A stretch of 64,000 nucleotides of DNA from Macrostomum hystrix (GCA_950097015.1 CATNEN010000001.1:2034001-2098000); one strand, 5' to 3'; counted from the stretch's first letter, positions 11,797 to 23,709 are shown. A program made the numbers and translations. The notes: generated from the sequence alone by a model not told the origin.

Positions 11797-12377
11797 GAAT
11801 CGTCGAGACCGCAGCAGCTGGTCGAGGTCGTGTGGCAGCCACAGTCTGCAGCCGTCTCCGAGCTCAAACAGCCGCACGGCATGACTCCCTGGCGGTCCCG
11901 GAGCCACCGAGGCGTCGTTGATGAGCAGCAGCTGGCAGACCCAGTCGCTGACCGATGTCCTCAGTGCTCTCGCGGCAGCGCAGTCGGTGCGTTGGCATGT
12001 GGTCAGGCACTCAAACTCCAAGCGAAAGTTATCGGCCGAGGCGTTTAAGACGCGGCTGCTCACGGAGTCGTTCAGGCGCAATGCGGAAGACTGCTCGAAG
12101 AAGATTCGGCCGCTGTTTACGTCAGCAGCGACAGCCGTGAACACTGGGCGAATGTGGGCCAGAATCAGATTGGCACATGCGCCTGAACACAGTGGCGGAA
12201 CTTCATGAATGTGACGCCTCCATAAGGCATAAATTTATGACGCCTTCCGAACACTTTATTTTTCAATCGTAGGTCTTAAGAAAATTGTTGTTAATCCAAA
12301 TGAATAAATATTTACTCACCAGCATTGCTGAGTAGAAGGAAGCAGCTTAGCAGAATTTCGAATGATTCGGTCATCAT
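11797..12377 (-). pseudogene. PG5: subfamily C gene truncated after the PAN exon
   Basis: Exon 1 (12377-12320) encodes an intact leader, MMTESFEILLSCFLLLSNA, with donor GTGAGT. Exon 2 starts at 12182 (GACANLILAHIRPVFTAV...) and keeps all the PAN cysteines, then breaks at about 11797, just after RSRRF. Downstream sequence matches, in reverse, the 3' flank of the A unit (3830-4080). Exons 3 and 4 are gone. Translation would continue for about 20 unrelated residues to a stop. It is head to head with PG6. Confidence 0.8.
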
Positions 12378-13959
12378 GGCAGTTGTCCTTCCCGTGCTCT
12401 AACAGTCTGCTGATATCGTTGCTGCACTTGTTTCTTCTTTTAGAAACGACAGATGCCAGAATTTCAGTCTTTTGTGCCTGCTTTTAAGTGGCTTGTCCCA
12501 ATGTCTTTAAGGCCCAGCAAGAACTTTTTGAGACGGAAGCTGAAGTTTTTTATTTCAAGATCTGAGAACAAAAGCCTTCAACCAGCAATCGGAAAGTTTT
12601 GCGAGTTTAGGCCTGTTTGCCTTACGCGCTCTGCGGCACAGCTAACAAGATGAGAAAATTTATGAAACCAAGATGGCGATTCAGGTATGAGGAAAGCATT
12701 TCCACCGTCTTCTGCACCCAGTAACAGCGGAAGATCGCCTTTTTACCTTGGCCAGTGAAAATCTAGTTTTGAATTAAAATTGAGCCACTATGTGCAATAA
12801 ACCTAAGACTTGGCTCCTTCTAAAATTGAAAGCTGAGATGCACGATTTTCCTCCGGCATGCAACCTAAAAGCAATCTTTTAGTTTTCTAGCTTCCATTCT
12901 AACGACGAAAATGGCCAGGTAAAAAAGTCCAGAATTACTAATTAAGCGCCTAAAGAATTAGTAAGGCGTTTAATTATGCAGTGGTCCTACAAGAAGGGAA
13001 TTATGCACTATTCTCCAGAATAACTCGAACTGATAATTTCAGAAACGTTTCGGGAAAGTTACGCCGAGCCACCAAGACCATGAATTTGGCCTCGCGGTGG
13101 AATCGAGCTCAGTAAACTTGGTGCGAGAAGCAAACCAATAAAAATATAAATATGCAGATATATTTATATTTATAGATTTTACTGACTCCCAAAGACATAA
13201 AGAAAAGACATGAAAATAGGAATAATAAGTCATTTATGTGCACGAAAATGCCTAAAAATGATGTGCTGTTCCGTTTTCAGTCGAATTCATCGTCGATTAC
13301 AGCATAAGACACTAATGCAGCAGAACCTGAGAAAGAGACAGGGGAGCAACTCTTTTTAGAAATTGACCCCAAATCTGAGCTAACTAGAGTCGGAGTTACA
13401 ATGGCTCTTTATAAAAAACTCTAGAATAGCTACTAACGGTACAAGGTTTGTGAGCAGCAAATGGCAATAGGCTCACGAGAAACTGTACCTCGCAACAGGC
13501 TTGGCTAGTAAATTTTTCAAATTTGCGTCAATCGGAATAGATCCAAAAAGCGTGAACTAAAGTCCAAGCCTTTCTCAGAAACGCATTTCTACCTGACAGA
13601 CTAATTTGAAGGCTTTCCAGTGCTCCACATTATGTCTTCTGCTTCTAAAATACTTGAAAGAAATAATGAGGCTCTGTGGAAGCTGGCCTCGCTGAATTCA
13701 GCACGCAAGTCGTTAAGCAGTGACGATTGCGGCTTAATTAGCAAAGCCGATTGGTAAAGGCAGTTGCTGCTAGTTCACATGGTGAATAATTATTCATCAG
13801 CGCTTCCTGTAGACTATATAGGAGAGCCAATTAGCTTCCGATGGCTTCTACCTGAGACCTGAGTTTCGCCGTTTGAGACAGCGAAAACCAAGGCAAAAGT
13901 TAAACAAATTGAACAACAAACAAAAACTTAGCAATAACGTCACAAAAACTCGACTTGAT
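12378..13959. promoter_or_regulatory. Divergent spacer between PG5 and PG6
   Basis: This 1.6-kb gene-free spacer separates the outward-facing PG5 and PG6. Copies are recognisable at 6548-7776 (inverted, with a deletion), 32564-33262 (inverted half) and 34616-37102 (direct, with an 849-bp insertion). Long repeated head-to-head spacers could hold a shared promoter. No factor site can be named. Confidence 0.45.
13814..13821 (+). promoter_or_regulatory. Putative TATA element of subfamily A genes
   Basis: CTATATAG lies 139-146 nt upstream of the PG6 ATG. The same palindromic octamer sits at the matching place before PG2 (6686-6693), PG10 (28453-28460) and PG12 (36957-36964). Conservation may simply reflect recent duplication, so the call rests on position and TATA likeness. 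Confidence 0.4.
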
Positions 13960-16404
13960 ATGAGATTCATTGGTGAACTACTGCAAGTTCTAACTTCAGG
14001 TAACCGTTTTCAGATGATTATTTACTACTGCTTAAGTAAATCAAATGATCGCTGCTTAATCTATTAAGGCACTGGGCATGAAAATTGAACAATATCCGCA
14101 ACATGCTGCTCAGTTGCACGAATTGAACAGACAAAAACCATCTCAAATTCTTAGTTAGCAGTGCTCTGCTCTGCAACGCTGCAACCTTCGTCGAGCACGC
14201 CGCTCCCAGCCCGCTGATCATCAGCTCGGATGTCAGCTCTGATGTCATCAACGAGACCGCCTGGAGCAAGGAGCTCGGCTGCCTGAACCTGTGCTCCGAG
14301 AGAGACTGCGCAGCCGTCAGCGTGATCGACAGCGCCGGTGTCTGCCAGCTGGTCTTCTTGAACGACGAGTCCAACGGCACGCGGAGGTCGAATGCCAGTC
14401 ACGTGACCAGAACGGTCGGCGTCGAGCCCGGAGCTAAGGTGTGGAAGCTGTGGAACTTCCAGGAAGTGCTGCTGAGCAGAATGCTCCTCTACAAGTTTAA
14501 CAGTGAGCCTTCAGTATTAAATTGTTAAGTTTTGTATTAAATATTTCACAGCATTTATGCTTTTTACGGTAGAATCGTGTTCACAGTTGTCCCCTGATTT
14601 CACAAGGAGCATTCTCAAACATGTGCTGCTTCCTAAATTGTACACTGATTATCAAAAGAGCACTACGACGTACTTTTATACCGCCTATTAGCTGAGAATT
14701 ATCTAAGCTAAGTTAATAAACTTTGGACGCAGTTTCGTTGGAAAATAAAATTATTATCAGACCTAAGCTTAAAGCCTGTAAACTGAATTCACACAATCGC
14801 TGAAACTGTCTCTCAGATTCCAACTCGGGCAGGCTGGGCTCCATCCAGCAGCTGTCAATCAACTTCACCGGCTGCTACAGCATCAACGCTTGGGGCGCTG
14901 CGGGCGGCTCTAACAGCTTCACCGGCACAACTGGCGGCAGCGGAGCCTTCATGTCGGGCCGCTTCAACCTGACTGCCGGCGTCCAGCTGTCGATTCTTGT
15001 CGGCCAGGCCGGAGGACCAGCCACGGATGGCAGCAGCGGCGGCGGCGGAGGAGGTGGCAGCTTCGTGTATGTCAACGGTTCCAATCGCCCACTGGTAGCG
15101 GCGGGAGGCGGAGGAGGGGCGTCGATAGCTCACTCAGGTCGGTTTGTCTAACAAAGCTGGCATTAATTGTAAACTAGAACGTCCCCGAGCTCGTACAAAA
15201 TATTTATTAGACAGTTTTTTCAGGGCTGCTCGCAAAGGTACATTATTCGGTGATACTAGATGCAGCCAGCGAAGAGACGAATTTTCCCAGTAGCCAGCTG
15301 ACTCCTAAACCCTCATGCACATAGATAATGTACGCAGTCACTCACACAGGTGTGTACATCTTCCCTGACTTTCTCATCGTCAGGTATTGCACACTCTCAC
15401 TGTGCCTTGGTGGTTTGCCCTCAAGAGCAAACGGCTGCGGAATCGAGCTCAGGGACCTTAGCACTAGATGCAAACGCATCAACACTGTAAAACGCAAGAA
15501 TTATAAAAGCGAATTCACAAATACAACCCTGGCAGTTCTCACTGCACCATTCACAATTAAATGTGACTTATATCGCTTTCCACTTTGGTTTACGAGCGTC
15601 CACTTCCGTTTTCTTAAGGAATTTTCGGTCCTGCGTGTCGCTTGGAGTCTGTGGTATTGTCTGTCTCAGGCTGAGGTTCAAATGTTATCAAATAGAATGC
15701 CTGTGTTCAAAGCCCTCCTGCAAATGTTACTATAAGCAGTAGGAGTTGGAGTAGTACTCGCTTGACTGAAACATTCCCAGTATGTTGCCGAGATTGACAT
15801 GTAAGCTACAATCGAACAGAATACCCATAACCAGGCACCTGTGTAACATTGGCACCACTGCTTTTGGCTACTGGCCAATGCCTATTTGAATTTGCAAACC
15901 GTTCACTGACCTGATTTCCTAGGCTTTCCCGGCCAGTCGAGTGTGAACGGATCGGATTCAACTAATCCTGGCTCTAATGCTGGCTTTGGTGGGACGAATG
16001 GTGGTCCGGGATTTAACAAACCTAGCGACACACCCTCTAACAGCAATCACGGAGGCTGCGGTGCTGGCTGGCTGGGTCAGGCCGTGAACTTGAGGAGCAG
16101 TGCCAACGACGGTGATCGAGGCGGAGGCCCAAATCAAAGCTGGACGGGTGGCATCGCTGGAAGTGGCAACACCGGAGTTGGCGGCTTTGGTGGTGGCGGT
16201 GGCGGCGGCGGCAGCGGAGGCGGAGGGGGTGCCGCAGGTGCCGGTGGAGGATACAGCGGCGGCGGCGCTGGAATTGGACAGAATCACGCTGGCGGCGGAG
16301 GCGGCTCCTTCTGTGACGGCGTCGACTGTACTGCCGTCACTGGTGGCAACAGCGACAGTCAGCATGGACAAGTTGTGCTGCAACTGCTGCCGTCTGCATG
16401 CTGA
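13960..16404 (+). CDS. PG6: intact secreted PAN/Gly-rich protein, subfamily A
   Basis: Exons are 13960-13999, 14155-14502, 14817-15137 and 15923-16404, all phase 1, 396 residues. Residues 1-13 plus the start of exon 2 form a leader. About 14-129 is the PAN/apple-like segment, with cysteines in LLCN, C-x3-C-x4-C and GVCQL. About 130-236 is the first half of the ALK/LTK-type Gly-rich domain (FTGCYSINAWGAAGG, LSILVGQAGG, SFVYVN, LVAAGGGGGAS). About 237-396 is the second half (GGCGAGWLG, GGFGGGGGGGG, SFCDGVDC) ending LLPSAC. No kinase or membrane segment follows, unlike ALK. Signals are GT-AG, with a weak GTCGGT donor on exon 3. Extracellular secretion and disulphide bonding are inferred. It is the best reference copy in the window, together with PG10. 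Confidence 0.88.
15138..15922 (+). other. Long intron 3 of subfamily A with tRNA-like B-box repeat
   Basis: This 785-nt intron holds GAGCTCGATTCCGCAGCC near 15440 (reverse in the minus copies), which resembles a pol III B box, followed by a short palindromic block (TTTGCCCTCAAGAGCAAA). A diverged homologue in PG14 intron 3 has a better tRNA-like head (GAGTGGCTGAACGGTC then GAGCTTGATTCC). It is probably an old SINE fixed in intron 3 before the copies split. Confidence 0.4.
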
Positions 16405-16833
16405 TTTTGTGTGCAGTCTTACATTCGGAATCACGATCACGAGTAACTACGAGTGAAAACTGTACTGTTAATTTACAATTTTGTCCTTTTAAAAAACTTT
16501 CCATTACGAAGGAATGAACAATAGAAAGACCACTTCGGGTATTTGAAAATACTCACTTTTTCTTTATCTGCATCTCCGAATGTGTTCAACGAAACGCCAT
16601 GAAGATCCAGAACTATAACGAAAAATTTGTTTGTTTACGGCACAGATACTATAATAACTATGGTTATTATAGATACTGTAGTATCTGGGGTTTACGGTAA
16701 AACGATTTCCAGAATAACGAAACATCGGCATTTGAATATTTGAGATATTCAACGATTCAACGAGTCGTGGTGTGACGAAATAACCAGCAACGGAGTCAGG
16801 CGAAACTCAATCCCAATTGTAGTTAGAATCCTC

Positions 16834-17251
16834 GTAAGTCAATGTAGCGGTAGCACTTTTAGATTGATCTCGTTTATTCGCACTGGGACATACGACAAGC
16901 AGGATGATTTGGTCAGGCGCAGGAGCTCAATGGTAACAATGCGACACGTGCAATAACTAGTAGTGGGGAAGTAATTGACAGGACGAATAACAGTGCAAAT
17001 AACAGTGGACGGGACGAGAGGTTCAAGAGCCGGGTTAACGAGACAGAGAGAGAAAGGAAGGAAGGAAGGAAGGAAGGACGGAAGGAAGGTGAAGCGCGAT
17101 CGGGCTCGGGGGCCCTAGTTAAATAAACTAGCCCGCAGAATAAACAGAGCAATCGATAAATCTAGTCAGAAAGAGCTCGCACGCTCATTGGACGGGGTAG
17201 TTAACATTGAAACGCGCGTATAGAAAACAAGCTAGGGTGGCGTGATGTACA
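16834..17251 (-). mobile_element. Possible solo LTR (inverted copy at 43390-43802)
   Basis: On the minus strand the segment starts TGTACATCACGCC and ends CGCTACA, so it has TG...CA ends. An AATAAA polyadenylation signal lies near its 3' end, in CGAATAAACGAG. There is no open frame. I could not find a clear target-site duplication, so the element type is inferred from ends and signal only. Confidence 0.35.
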
Positions 17252-18032
17252 TTGGCGTCTACTTACAGTCTACTTACTCTGACAATTTTAAATGATTATA
17301 CGAAACCGCAGAAGTTGGTGATAGTTAAATGACATTAGTTAAACGGCCCAAGTTAGAACCACATAAATTTAACCTCATAGGGGCGCTTGCAACAAGTGAC
17401 AACGTCACAGTGGCATCATATTTCTGCTCACAAATTTTCATCATGGTTTTATATGCGATATTATTGTTGGCTGTGATGCATTGATTGTATTCTTAGTTTT
17501 TTTATAATTGTACCAATATGGTGGCATTGAGGTTTATAGTAATCAATGTTATTTGTCCTTGTCAGCTAGGTCTTTGAGAAAACTCGCTGAATGTCTCGAC
17601 GATGCTGACTCGGTCGGCTTCGAAAGTTAGTTCATCGTAAAAAGTGGAAAACTTAGATCCATGTGGTGGACACTCACGAAAATTGGTCACTCGGCTTGGG
17701 AGCTACCGTGAGGTTGCAGTTGGCAGAGTTTGACGAAGGATAACATAGTTTTCTCAAATTTTGTATTAGAAAATATATTTCCTGTAAAAATAATTGACAA
17801 GCGAAATAACAAAAAATTATCTTTGCCTGACCTTCTTTCGCACGAATTTAGTTTTAAAGGAACTCGAATAACTGAATTAAAAAAACGCGGAACGAGCAGG
17901 TTGAAAGCCTAAATTTTAGCAATTTTTTTTCCAAATTAGACTAAACTACGAGTTTCAACTCCTATTCAACAGACGACAGCGAAAAGCTGCAGCAAAACCG
18001 TTGAAATAAGCTGTAGAGTGGGTAAGAATTGC

Positions 18033-18040
18033 TATAAAAG
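18033..18040 (+). promoter_or_regulatory. TATA box of PG7
   Basis: TATAAAAG lies 65-72 nt upstream of the PG7 ATG, a plausible distance for a core promoter with a short 5' UTR. The inverted copy of this region retains it near 42605 (minus). Confidence 0.5.
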
Positions 18041-18104
18041 CTGAGGCAAAAAGCCTGAAAAATTCAGCGTGAAATTCGCAGCTTGATTGTGAAAGCGCTT
18101 TGAC

Positions 18105-19497
18105 ATGTACATTCGCATCCAACATTGTCTAGCTTTGGGCGGTGAGTTCTTTTTGATATAATATTTGAGTAATAAGCGATCAAACCAGATCTACTTTGGA
18201 CTAATTCAACCATGACCCCTTTTAGTAAATCTTGCAGATACTAGATTGTTGATCACTCTACTCACTCTGGACATGATCCCCATCAAAATGATGAACTCAT
18301 TTACTCTGCAGCCTTGCTGACGAATGCGGAGGCCAGCTGCGGTCGCTTCGTCCGCTCCTCCGGCCCTGTCACGATCGACCCGACCGTCAGCAGTGACGTG
18401 ATTCAGCGAGGCCAGCTCGGCCTCGGTCCAAGACTGCCTACTCCGATGCCGCATGAGGGGCTGCGTCGCAGTTAGCCTTCTGCAAAGCAGCCTCGTGTGC
18501 CACCAGCTGTTCATCAAGGACGCCTCGCTGACTGCCGGACCGCCAGGGAGTCACGTGTGGAGGTCGCTGGGCTCTGAGTCCGATGCCGTCGTTTTGGAAG
18601 GCAGTCGACATCGAGAACGTCATCAGGATGAGGATCGGCTTAACATCACCATCGAGTTTAAAAGTGGGTTCTTTTCCAAAAGAAACAATGCTTTTAGCAT
18701 TTTCTTAACTAATGACCATGAATCGCAGATACCAGCATTGACTGGCTGGGCTCCATCCAGCAGTTGTCAATCAACTTGACTGGCTGCTACCGTATAGATG
18801 CCTGGGGCGCTGCGGGAGGCTCCATCAACTTCACCGCCAAAGCTGGTGGCAGCGGTGCCCTTATTTCAGGTCTCTTCAACTTGACTTCTGGCACCCAGCT
18901 GTCGATTCTTGTTGGTCAAGTCTGAGGATCGGTCGTCGATGGCAGTTGCGGTGCCGGTGAGAGTGGTGGAAGCTTTCTATTTTCAGTGGCAGGAGTACAT
19001 AATCAATTTAAAATGCAACTTCAGTTGATTCGGGACAAGCTGGAGAGAGCGGAACCGACTCCAGTGCGGCGAGCTCCAAAATGGGATTCGGTAGTGCCCA
19101 TGGAAATCCTGCTACAATGACCCAAGCAGCACTTAGCTGGCCTGCAACCACGGCGGCTGCGGTGCCGGCTGGCTCGGCAGGCCGCTCAACCCTCGTCGAA
19201 GCGTCTCTGACGGTGATCGAGGTGGTAGCTTTTTCGAAGGCTGGGATGGTGGCTCAGCTGGCAACGTCAACACCGGCGATGGCGGCTTCGGAGGCGGCGG
19301 TGGAGCTGGTGGAACAGACAGCCGGTGCTGGAGGTGCGGGCGGCGGCTTCAGCGCAGGCGGCGCCGGTGTCGAAATCCATCACGCCGGCGGTGGAGGTGG
19401 CTCGTATTGCGATGGCCTCGACTGCGTTGGCGTCTCTGGTGACAACGGAGTCACTCAGCAGAGTCGAGTGGTACTGCGGCTGTTGTCCTACTACTGA
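18105..19497 (+). pseudogene. PG7: subfamily B PAN/Gly-rich pseudogene
   Basis: Exon 1 is 18105-18141 (MYIRIQHCLALG) and exon 2 about 18312-18663 (LLTNAEASCGRFVRSSG...). Exon 3 begins near 18741 and exon 4 is 19025-19497, ending LLSYY. Lesions: an extra T near 18402 (GTGATTCAGCG; PG8 and PG14 read GTGATCAGCG) shifts the frame; exon 3 has TGA in VGQV-stop where the sisters read VGQAGG, and its poly-Gly end is lost; exon 4 lacks one base near 19112, so its middle is read in an Ala/Thr/Val frame until a later indel restores the Gly-rich frame. The final Cys is replaced by Tyr. Confidence 0.8.
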
Positions 19498-20114
19498 TGT
19501 CTGATGTCTGATGTCTCAGCATTTGATTATTCCTATGGGTTGGTGACTGTGAGATTTGTATTTTGAATGGACGTCTTAGGATGGACATTTTTCGCGAGAA
19601 CGTATTGTTGCTTTTAGTTTTGGGATGCACTTTGCGATGTTATTTTGTATCGCTTTCGATTTGATTCTGGTAACTTTGTTAAGTTATTTAACTTTGGCAT
19701 GTACGCTCGTATGCCTGTGGTATGTGATCTTGTGCGATGTTATCTTGTACCGCTTTGGGATGTATCTTTGGGATGTACGTCTTCGGAATAGATATCTTTG
19801 AGATTATTTTTTTGGAATGATGTAGTTGAGATGCACCTACCCGTATTTCGCACTTAGGCACGTGGAAAATTGGCACTGAAAGAATCTCAGCTTCCTATCC
19901 ACAGAAAACTGGTTGTCTGCGCAGCAAACGAAACATTTCACTTCGTTGATTGTTCCAAAAGAAGTCAAAAACTTGCGCTTTAATCTATGTTACCAGAATT
20001 CACAGACCGTAGCATATCCTCTGTTTATCGACTGACAATGGTTTCTAAGCCTCGCAGCCGGAAAGGCATTGTGCGAAAATATCATGAGCGCCAATTGGGT
20101 ACATGTCAGCTTGT

Positions 20115-20315
20115 GTTTGTGATGGATGCGCTTGTGATGGATGCGCTTGTGATGGATGCGCTTGTGATGGATGTGGTTGTGATGGATGTGTTTGTGATGG
20201 ATGTGTTTGTGATGAATGTGCTTGTGATGAATGTGTTCGTAATGGATGTGTATGTGATGAATGTGTTTGTGATGAATGTGTTTGTGATGAATATGTTTCT
20301 TATGGGTGTATTGCG
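20115..20315 (+). repeat. 15-bp coding-phase minisatellite
   Basis: Tandem units of the type GTGATGGATGCGCTT (variants GTGATGGATGTGTTT, GTGATGAATGTGCTT) run for about 13 copies. Because 15 is a multiple of 3 and no unit has a stop, several frames stay open and read as MDALV or CDGCA pentapeptides. Related arrays lie, reversed, at about 22972-23220 and 40680-41098. Confidence 0.9.
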
Positions 20316-20562
20316 ATGAAAGTTTGAATGGATTTAGATGTTGGATGATGGATGTTTGTGATGGTTGTGTTTGTGATGAGTGTTTTTGGGATAAAAATTT
20401 TTGTGATGGATCTCATATGTCATTGACCCACTTCTCTATAACTAATCACTAGACATTGACCAGTTGTTAGTCACTAATGACTCACCGTCACTATGCCTAA
20501 ATCACTCCTGAAGAACCGCTAATGATGATTCGAAAACGAATTTTCGAGTCTTTGTTGCAGCC

Positions 20563-20859
20563 TTGACTACAGTACTAGCGTGTATGCTAGACGAGATAAA
20601 TTGGATTAGAAATTCTGCCATCAATGAGCACCTTCTCTCGTGTAACTCCTGTTGCAATAAGAACTGTTGTGATATGTTTAAAGTGATTCATTCCTGTAGC
20701 CAAGAAAACAAGTTGAACATTCTCGAGGCTATGTACATTAAGGCTCAGAAAGCATATTTGAACAGTCAGTTAGCCATGGGGGTGCAAGCCGCCATATCAA
20801 CGTGTTTTAGCTATGTTAGAAGCGTCTTTGAATTTTCTTTGGTTTTTTTCTCTTGTTAA
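20563..20859 (+). pseudogene. Penelope-like element C-terminal scrap (GIY-YIG region)
   Basis: The open frame reads SAINEHLLSCNSC ... MFKVIHSC ... ILEAMYIKAQKAYLNSQL. The order xH(L)xxC..., F-K-V-I, then EA-x-YIK-x(3)-A-x-LN-x-QL is what I would expect of the C-terminal part of a GIY-YIG endonuclease in Penelope-like retroelements. No reverse transcriptase part is present. The inverted copy at about 40165-40440 has a deletion that breaks the frame. The match is from memory of the family pattern, so confidence is moderate. Confidence 0.5.
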
Positions 20860-21483
20860 CCGGACTGGACCGAAATTGATTCGCACATTGCATTGTACAG
20901 TTTTCATTTCTTAAAAAATATAACTTGGTATAAAAGTTTCGATGTCAAACAAACAAACATTTGTGTGAGAATTGAGTGAGCATTGTGTGAGAAATGAACC
21001 AGTGATTGTCCCTTATGCATTATGAAAAAACAATAGGATTGCTTTACGCTCAGAATTGTAGTTGTTAAACCTGTGGTAGAGGCAGAAACGACTGTGTTAG
21101 AGATAGTGTAATTAGGAGACAGGTAAAAATAATCTGTATCAAAATAGTATGTGTGCTTTGCTCGCACACAAAATTCTATGATTTTCGAAGTATTCAAAAC
21201 ATAGTCGCTTGTCATCACAAACATAATGTATAGCGCCTTAAATGTCACTGTGCAAGAACTTGTGTAAGAATTTTTTCCGACCAGCGAAAACATGTGACGG
21301 CTGTTGAATTTGTTGACTGAATTCAGAAATCTGAAATTTTGTTTCGATGCGGCAGTACGATGTCACTTTTCCTGTTAAGGTTAGCGCTACAGGTTAAGTT
21401 TCAGTTATGCCTCTCAGGAAATCGCTGACCCACATTTCTCTCCTTGATTCGCTATTCAGTGTCCCTGGCAAAACTCAATCATC

Positions 21484-22753
21484 AGCTGCAGCCGCTTCGT
21501 CCGCTCCTCCGGCCCTCTCACGATCGACCCGACAGTCAGCAGTGACGTGATCAGCGAGGCCAGCTCGGCCTCGGTCCAAGACTGCCTGCTCCGATCCCGC
21601 ATGAGAGGCTGCGTCGCAGTTAGCCTTCTGCAGAGCAGCCTCGTGTGCCAGCAGCTACTGATCAAGGACGCCTCGCTGACTGCCGGACCGCCAGGGAGTC
21701 ACGTGTGGAGGTCGTTCGGTGCCGCATGGGACGCCTTTATTTTGAAGGCAGACAACACGGAAAGCGTCATCCAGATGAGGCGGCTCAACATCACGAGGGA
21801 GTATAGGGGTGGGTGCCATATTCGGCAAACCTTCGCTACATTTCTATGATGTGTTGTTCCAAGAATCTGCAATTTGTTCCAGGCTCGAGCTCAGGTAGGC
21901 TAGGATCCGTTCAGCAGCTGCTCATTAACATGACTGGCTGCTACCGCATCGATGCCTTTGGTGCAGCGGGTGGCGCAAACAACTTCACTTTTAGCGACGG
22001 TGGAAGCGGAGCCTTCATGTCGGGCCGCTTCAACCTGACTGCCGGCACCCGGCTTTCTATTCTGGTTGGCCAAGCCTGCGGACCGGCTGCCAACGAAAGT
22101 TGTGGGGGAGGAGGCGGCGGCGGTAGCTTCGTGTTTGTCAGCTCTAACATTCGACCTCTTCTCGCAGCTGGAGGTGGCGGTGGAGCTTCTTTTTCGCATT
22201 CAGGTTGCCCTACTTTGAGGAAAAAATCCATACTGAATGATAAGATGTTGGGAGATTTTACAAATTTTGGTTTTTTAGGTCTTCCCGGACAGGCTTGAGA
22301 GAACGGAACCGACTCCAGTCCGGCGAACTCCAAATGGGATTCGGTGGTGCCAATGGAAATCCTAGCTACAATGACCCAAGCAGCACTCAGCTGGCCTGCA
22401 ACCACGGCGTCTGCGGTGCCGGCTGGCTCGGCAGGCCGCTCAACCCTCGTCGAAGCGTCTCTGACGGTGATCGAAGTGGTAGCTTTGCCGAAGGCTGGGC
22501 TGGTGGCTCAGCTGGCAACGGCAACTCCGGCGATGGCGGCTTCGGAGGCGGCGGCGGAGCTGGTGGAACAGACAGCGAAAAAACCAGTGCTGGAGGTGCA
22601 GGCGGCGGCTTCAGCGGAGGCGGCGCCGGTGTTGGAATCCATCACGTCGGCGGTGGAGGCGGCTCGTATTGCGAAGGCCTGGACTGCCATGGCATGCTTG
22701 GGGGCAACAGAGACAGCCAGCAGGGACGAGTGACACTGCGGCTGTTGTCCTAA
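21484..22753 (+). pseudogene. PG8: subfamily B pseudogene lacking exon 1
   Basis: The PAN exon begins abruptly near 21484 inside CGRFVRSSGP (here CSRFVRSSGP), and no leader exon precedes it. One PAN cysteine is changed (CLLRSRMRGC for CLLRCRMRGC), and the expected exon-2 donor position near 21806 reads GG rather than GT. Exon 3 (21883-22203, 321 nt) is open. Exon 4, from about 22280, carries TGA at GQA-stop where the sisters have Gly, loses one A in CTCCAAATGG, then runs open in the Gly-rich frame to a premature TAA after LLS, dropping the final YFC. It is non-functional. Confidence 0.82.
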
Positions 22754-23530
22754 CTCTGCTAATGCCGCTGCGTACTAATATTATATACAGCCCTCGTATG
22801 AAAAACTACAAAGGGTCCTTGGACGGGTCTTGGCTATTGATAATGAATCTGGAGGTATTTTATTGACTGCAGACGACTACAGTTCGTCTGTAGTCATTAG
22901 TCAGTGAGACTGTGACTATGTCATTTATCACTGATAACTCATCTCTGATCAGTGTGTCAAAGACATTCATCACACATACATCACAAACGCGACCATCACA
23001 AGCACATCCATCACAAGCACATCCATCACAAGCACATCCATGACAACCACATCCTTCACAAGCACATCCATCACAAGCACATCCATCACAAGCACATCCA
23101 TGACAAGCACATCCATCACAAGCGCATCCATCACAAGCGCATCCATCACAAGCACATCCATCACAAGCACATCCATCACAAACACATCCATCACAAGCGC
23201 ATCCATCACAAACACAAGCTGACATGTACCCAATTGGCGCTAATGATATTTTCGCACAATGCCTTTCCGACTGCGAGGCTTAGAAACCATTGTCAGTCGA
23301 TAAACAGAGGATATGCCACAGTGTGTGAATTCTGGTAAAATAACGATTAAAGCGCACGTTTTGACTTCTTTTGGAACAACAACGAAGTGAAATGTTTCAT
23401 TTGCTCTGCAGACAACCAGTTTTATGGGAGGTAGGAAGCTGAGGTGTAATTTTTCAGTGCCAATGTTCCACGTGCCTAAGTGCGAAATACGAGTAGGTGC
23501 ATCTCAACTACATCATTCCAAAAAAATCTC
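22754..23530. other. Downstream spacer of PG8 with inverted 15-bp minisatellite
   Basis: From about 22920 this is the reverse of the PG7 downstream region, with the same unique flanks (GACATGTACCCAATTGGCGC). The tandem array at about 22972-23220 reads CATCACAAGCACATC on the plus strand, roughly 16 units. Homology ends at about 23531, where the palindrome begins. Confidence 0.6.
22972..23220 (-). repeat. 15-bp minisatellite, second array
   Basis: These are reverse-complement units of the 20115-20315 array, differing mainly at the GCG/ACA position. The open frames across it (CDGCA, MDVLV) follow from the unit length and are not evidence of a gene. Confidence 0.9.
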
Positions 23531-23709
23531 AATGGTAGATTATATAGTATGTTACGGCGTTAAATAATGGCCATAGACACTCGTGCGTTTCGTTGCCAGC
23601 GCTAAGGAATGACAAAATAGTGCGTGTCATTATAATACTCTTGCGTATTATTGCGCACTCGTGTTATGGCCATTATTTAACTCCGTAACATACTATATAA
23701 TCTACCATT
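23531..23709. mobile_element. 179-bp palindrome, MITE-like
   Basis: The left arm AATGGTAGATTATATAGTAT... and the reverse complement of the right arm agree over 44 nt with one mismatch (ACGGCG against ACGGAG), and continue with lower identity. The middle is about 70-90 bp with no coding capacity. The shape fits a foldback or MITE element. It lies exactly at the border between the inverted PG8 downstream block and the PG9 fragment. No target-site duplication is evident. Confidence 0.65.

Larger units (their letters stand above)
16405..18104. other. Gene-free block: hairpin, LTR-like segment and dispersed repeat
   Basis: A nested hairpin lies at about 16620-16700, with arms AGATACTATAATAAC and GTTATTATAGATACT. 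An LTR-like segment follows at about 16834-17251; its minus strand carries AATAAA near one end, and it holds a GGAA microsatellite at 17050-17095. A dispersed repeat occupies about 17405-17740 and recurs at 24290-24480, 42930-43250 and 57190-57460. From about 16745 rightward the whole block is repeated in reverse, ending at about 43930. Confidence 0.5.
19498..21483. other. Spacer between PG7 and PG8 with minisatellite and Penelope-like scrap
   Basis: This 2-kb stretch has no PG exon. It holds the 15-bp minisatellite (20115-20315) and a Penelope-like scrap (20563-20859). The same stretch appears reversed at about 39640-41700. A minus-strand open frame of 129 codons at 20904-21293 persists in the reverse copy but has no recognisable motif. 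Confidence 0.5.

Noticed and set aside
20904-21293. A conserved 129-codon minus-strand protein (also 39747-40115, +)
   Set aside because: Its persistence follows from the inverted duplication. There is no recognisable domain, the N-termini differ, and it lies just 3' of the Penelope-like scrap, where element UTR is expected.
22952-23338. A His/Ile-rich HHKHI repeat protein or a CRISPR-like array
   Set aside because: It is the plus-strand reading of the 15-bp minisatellite; units are contiguous with no spacers.
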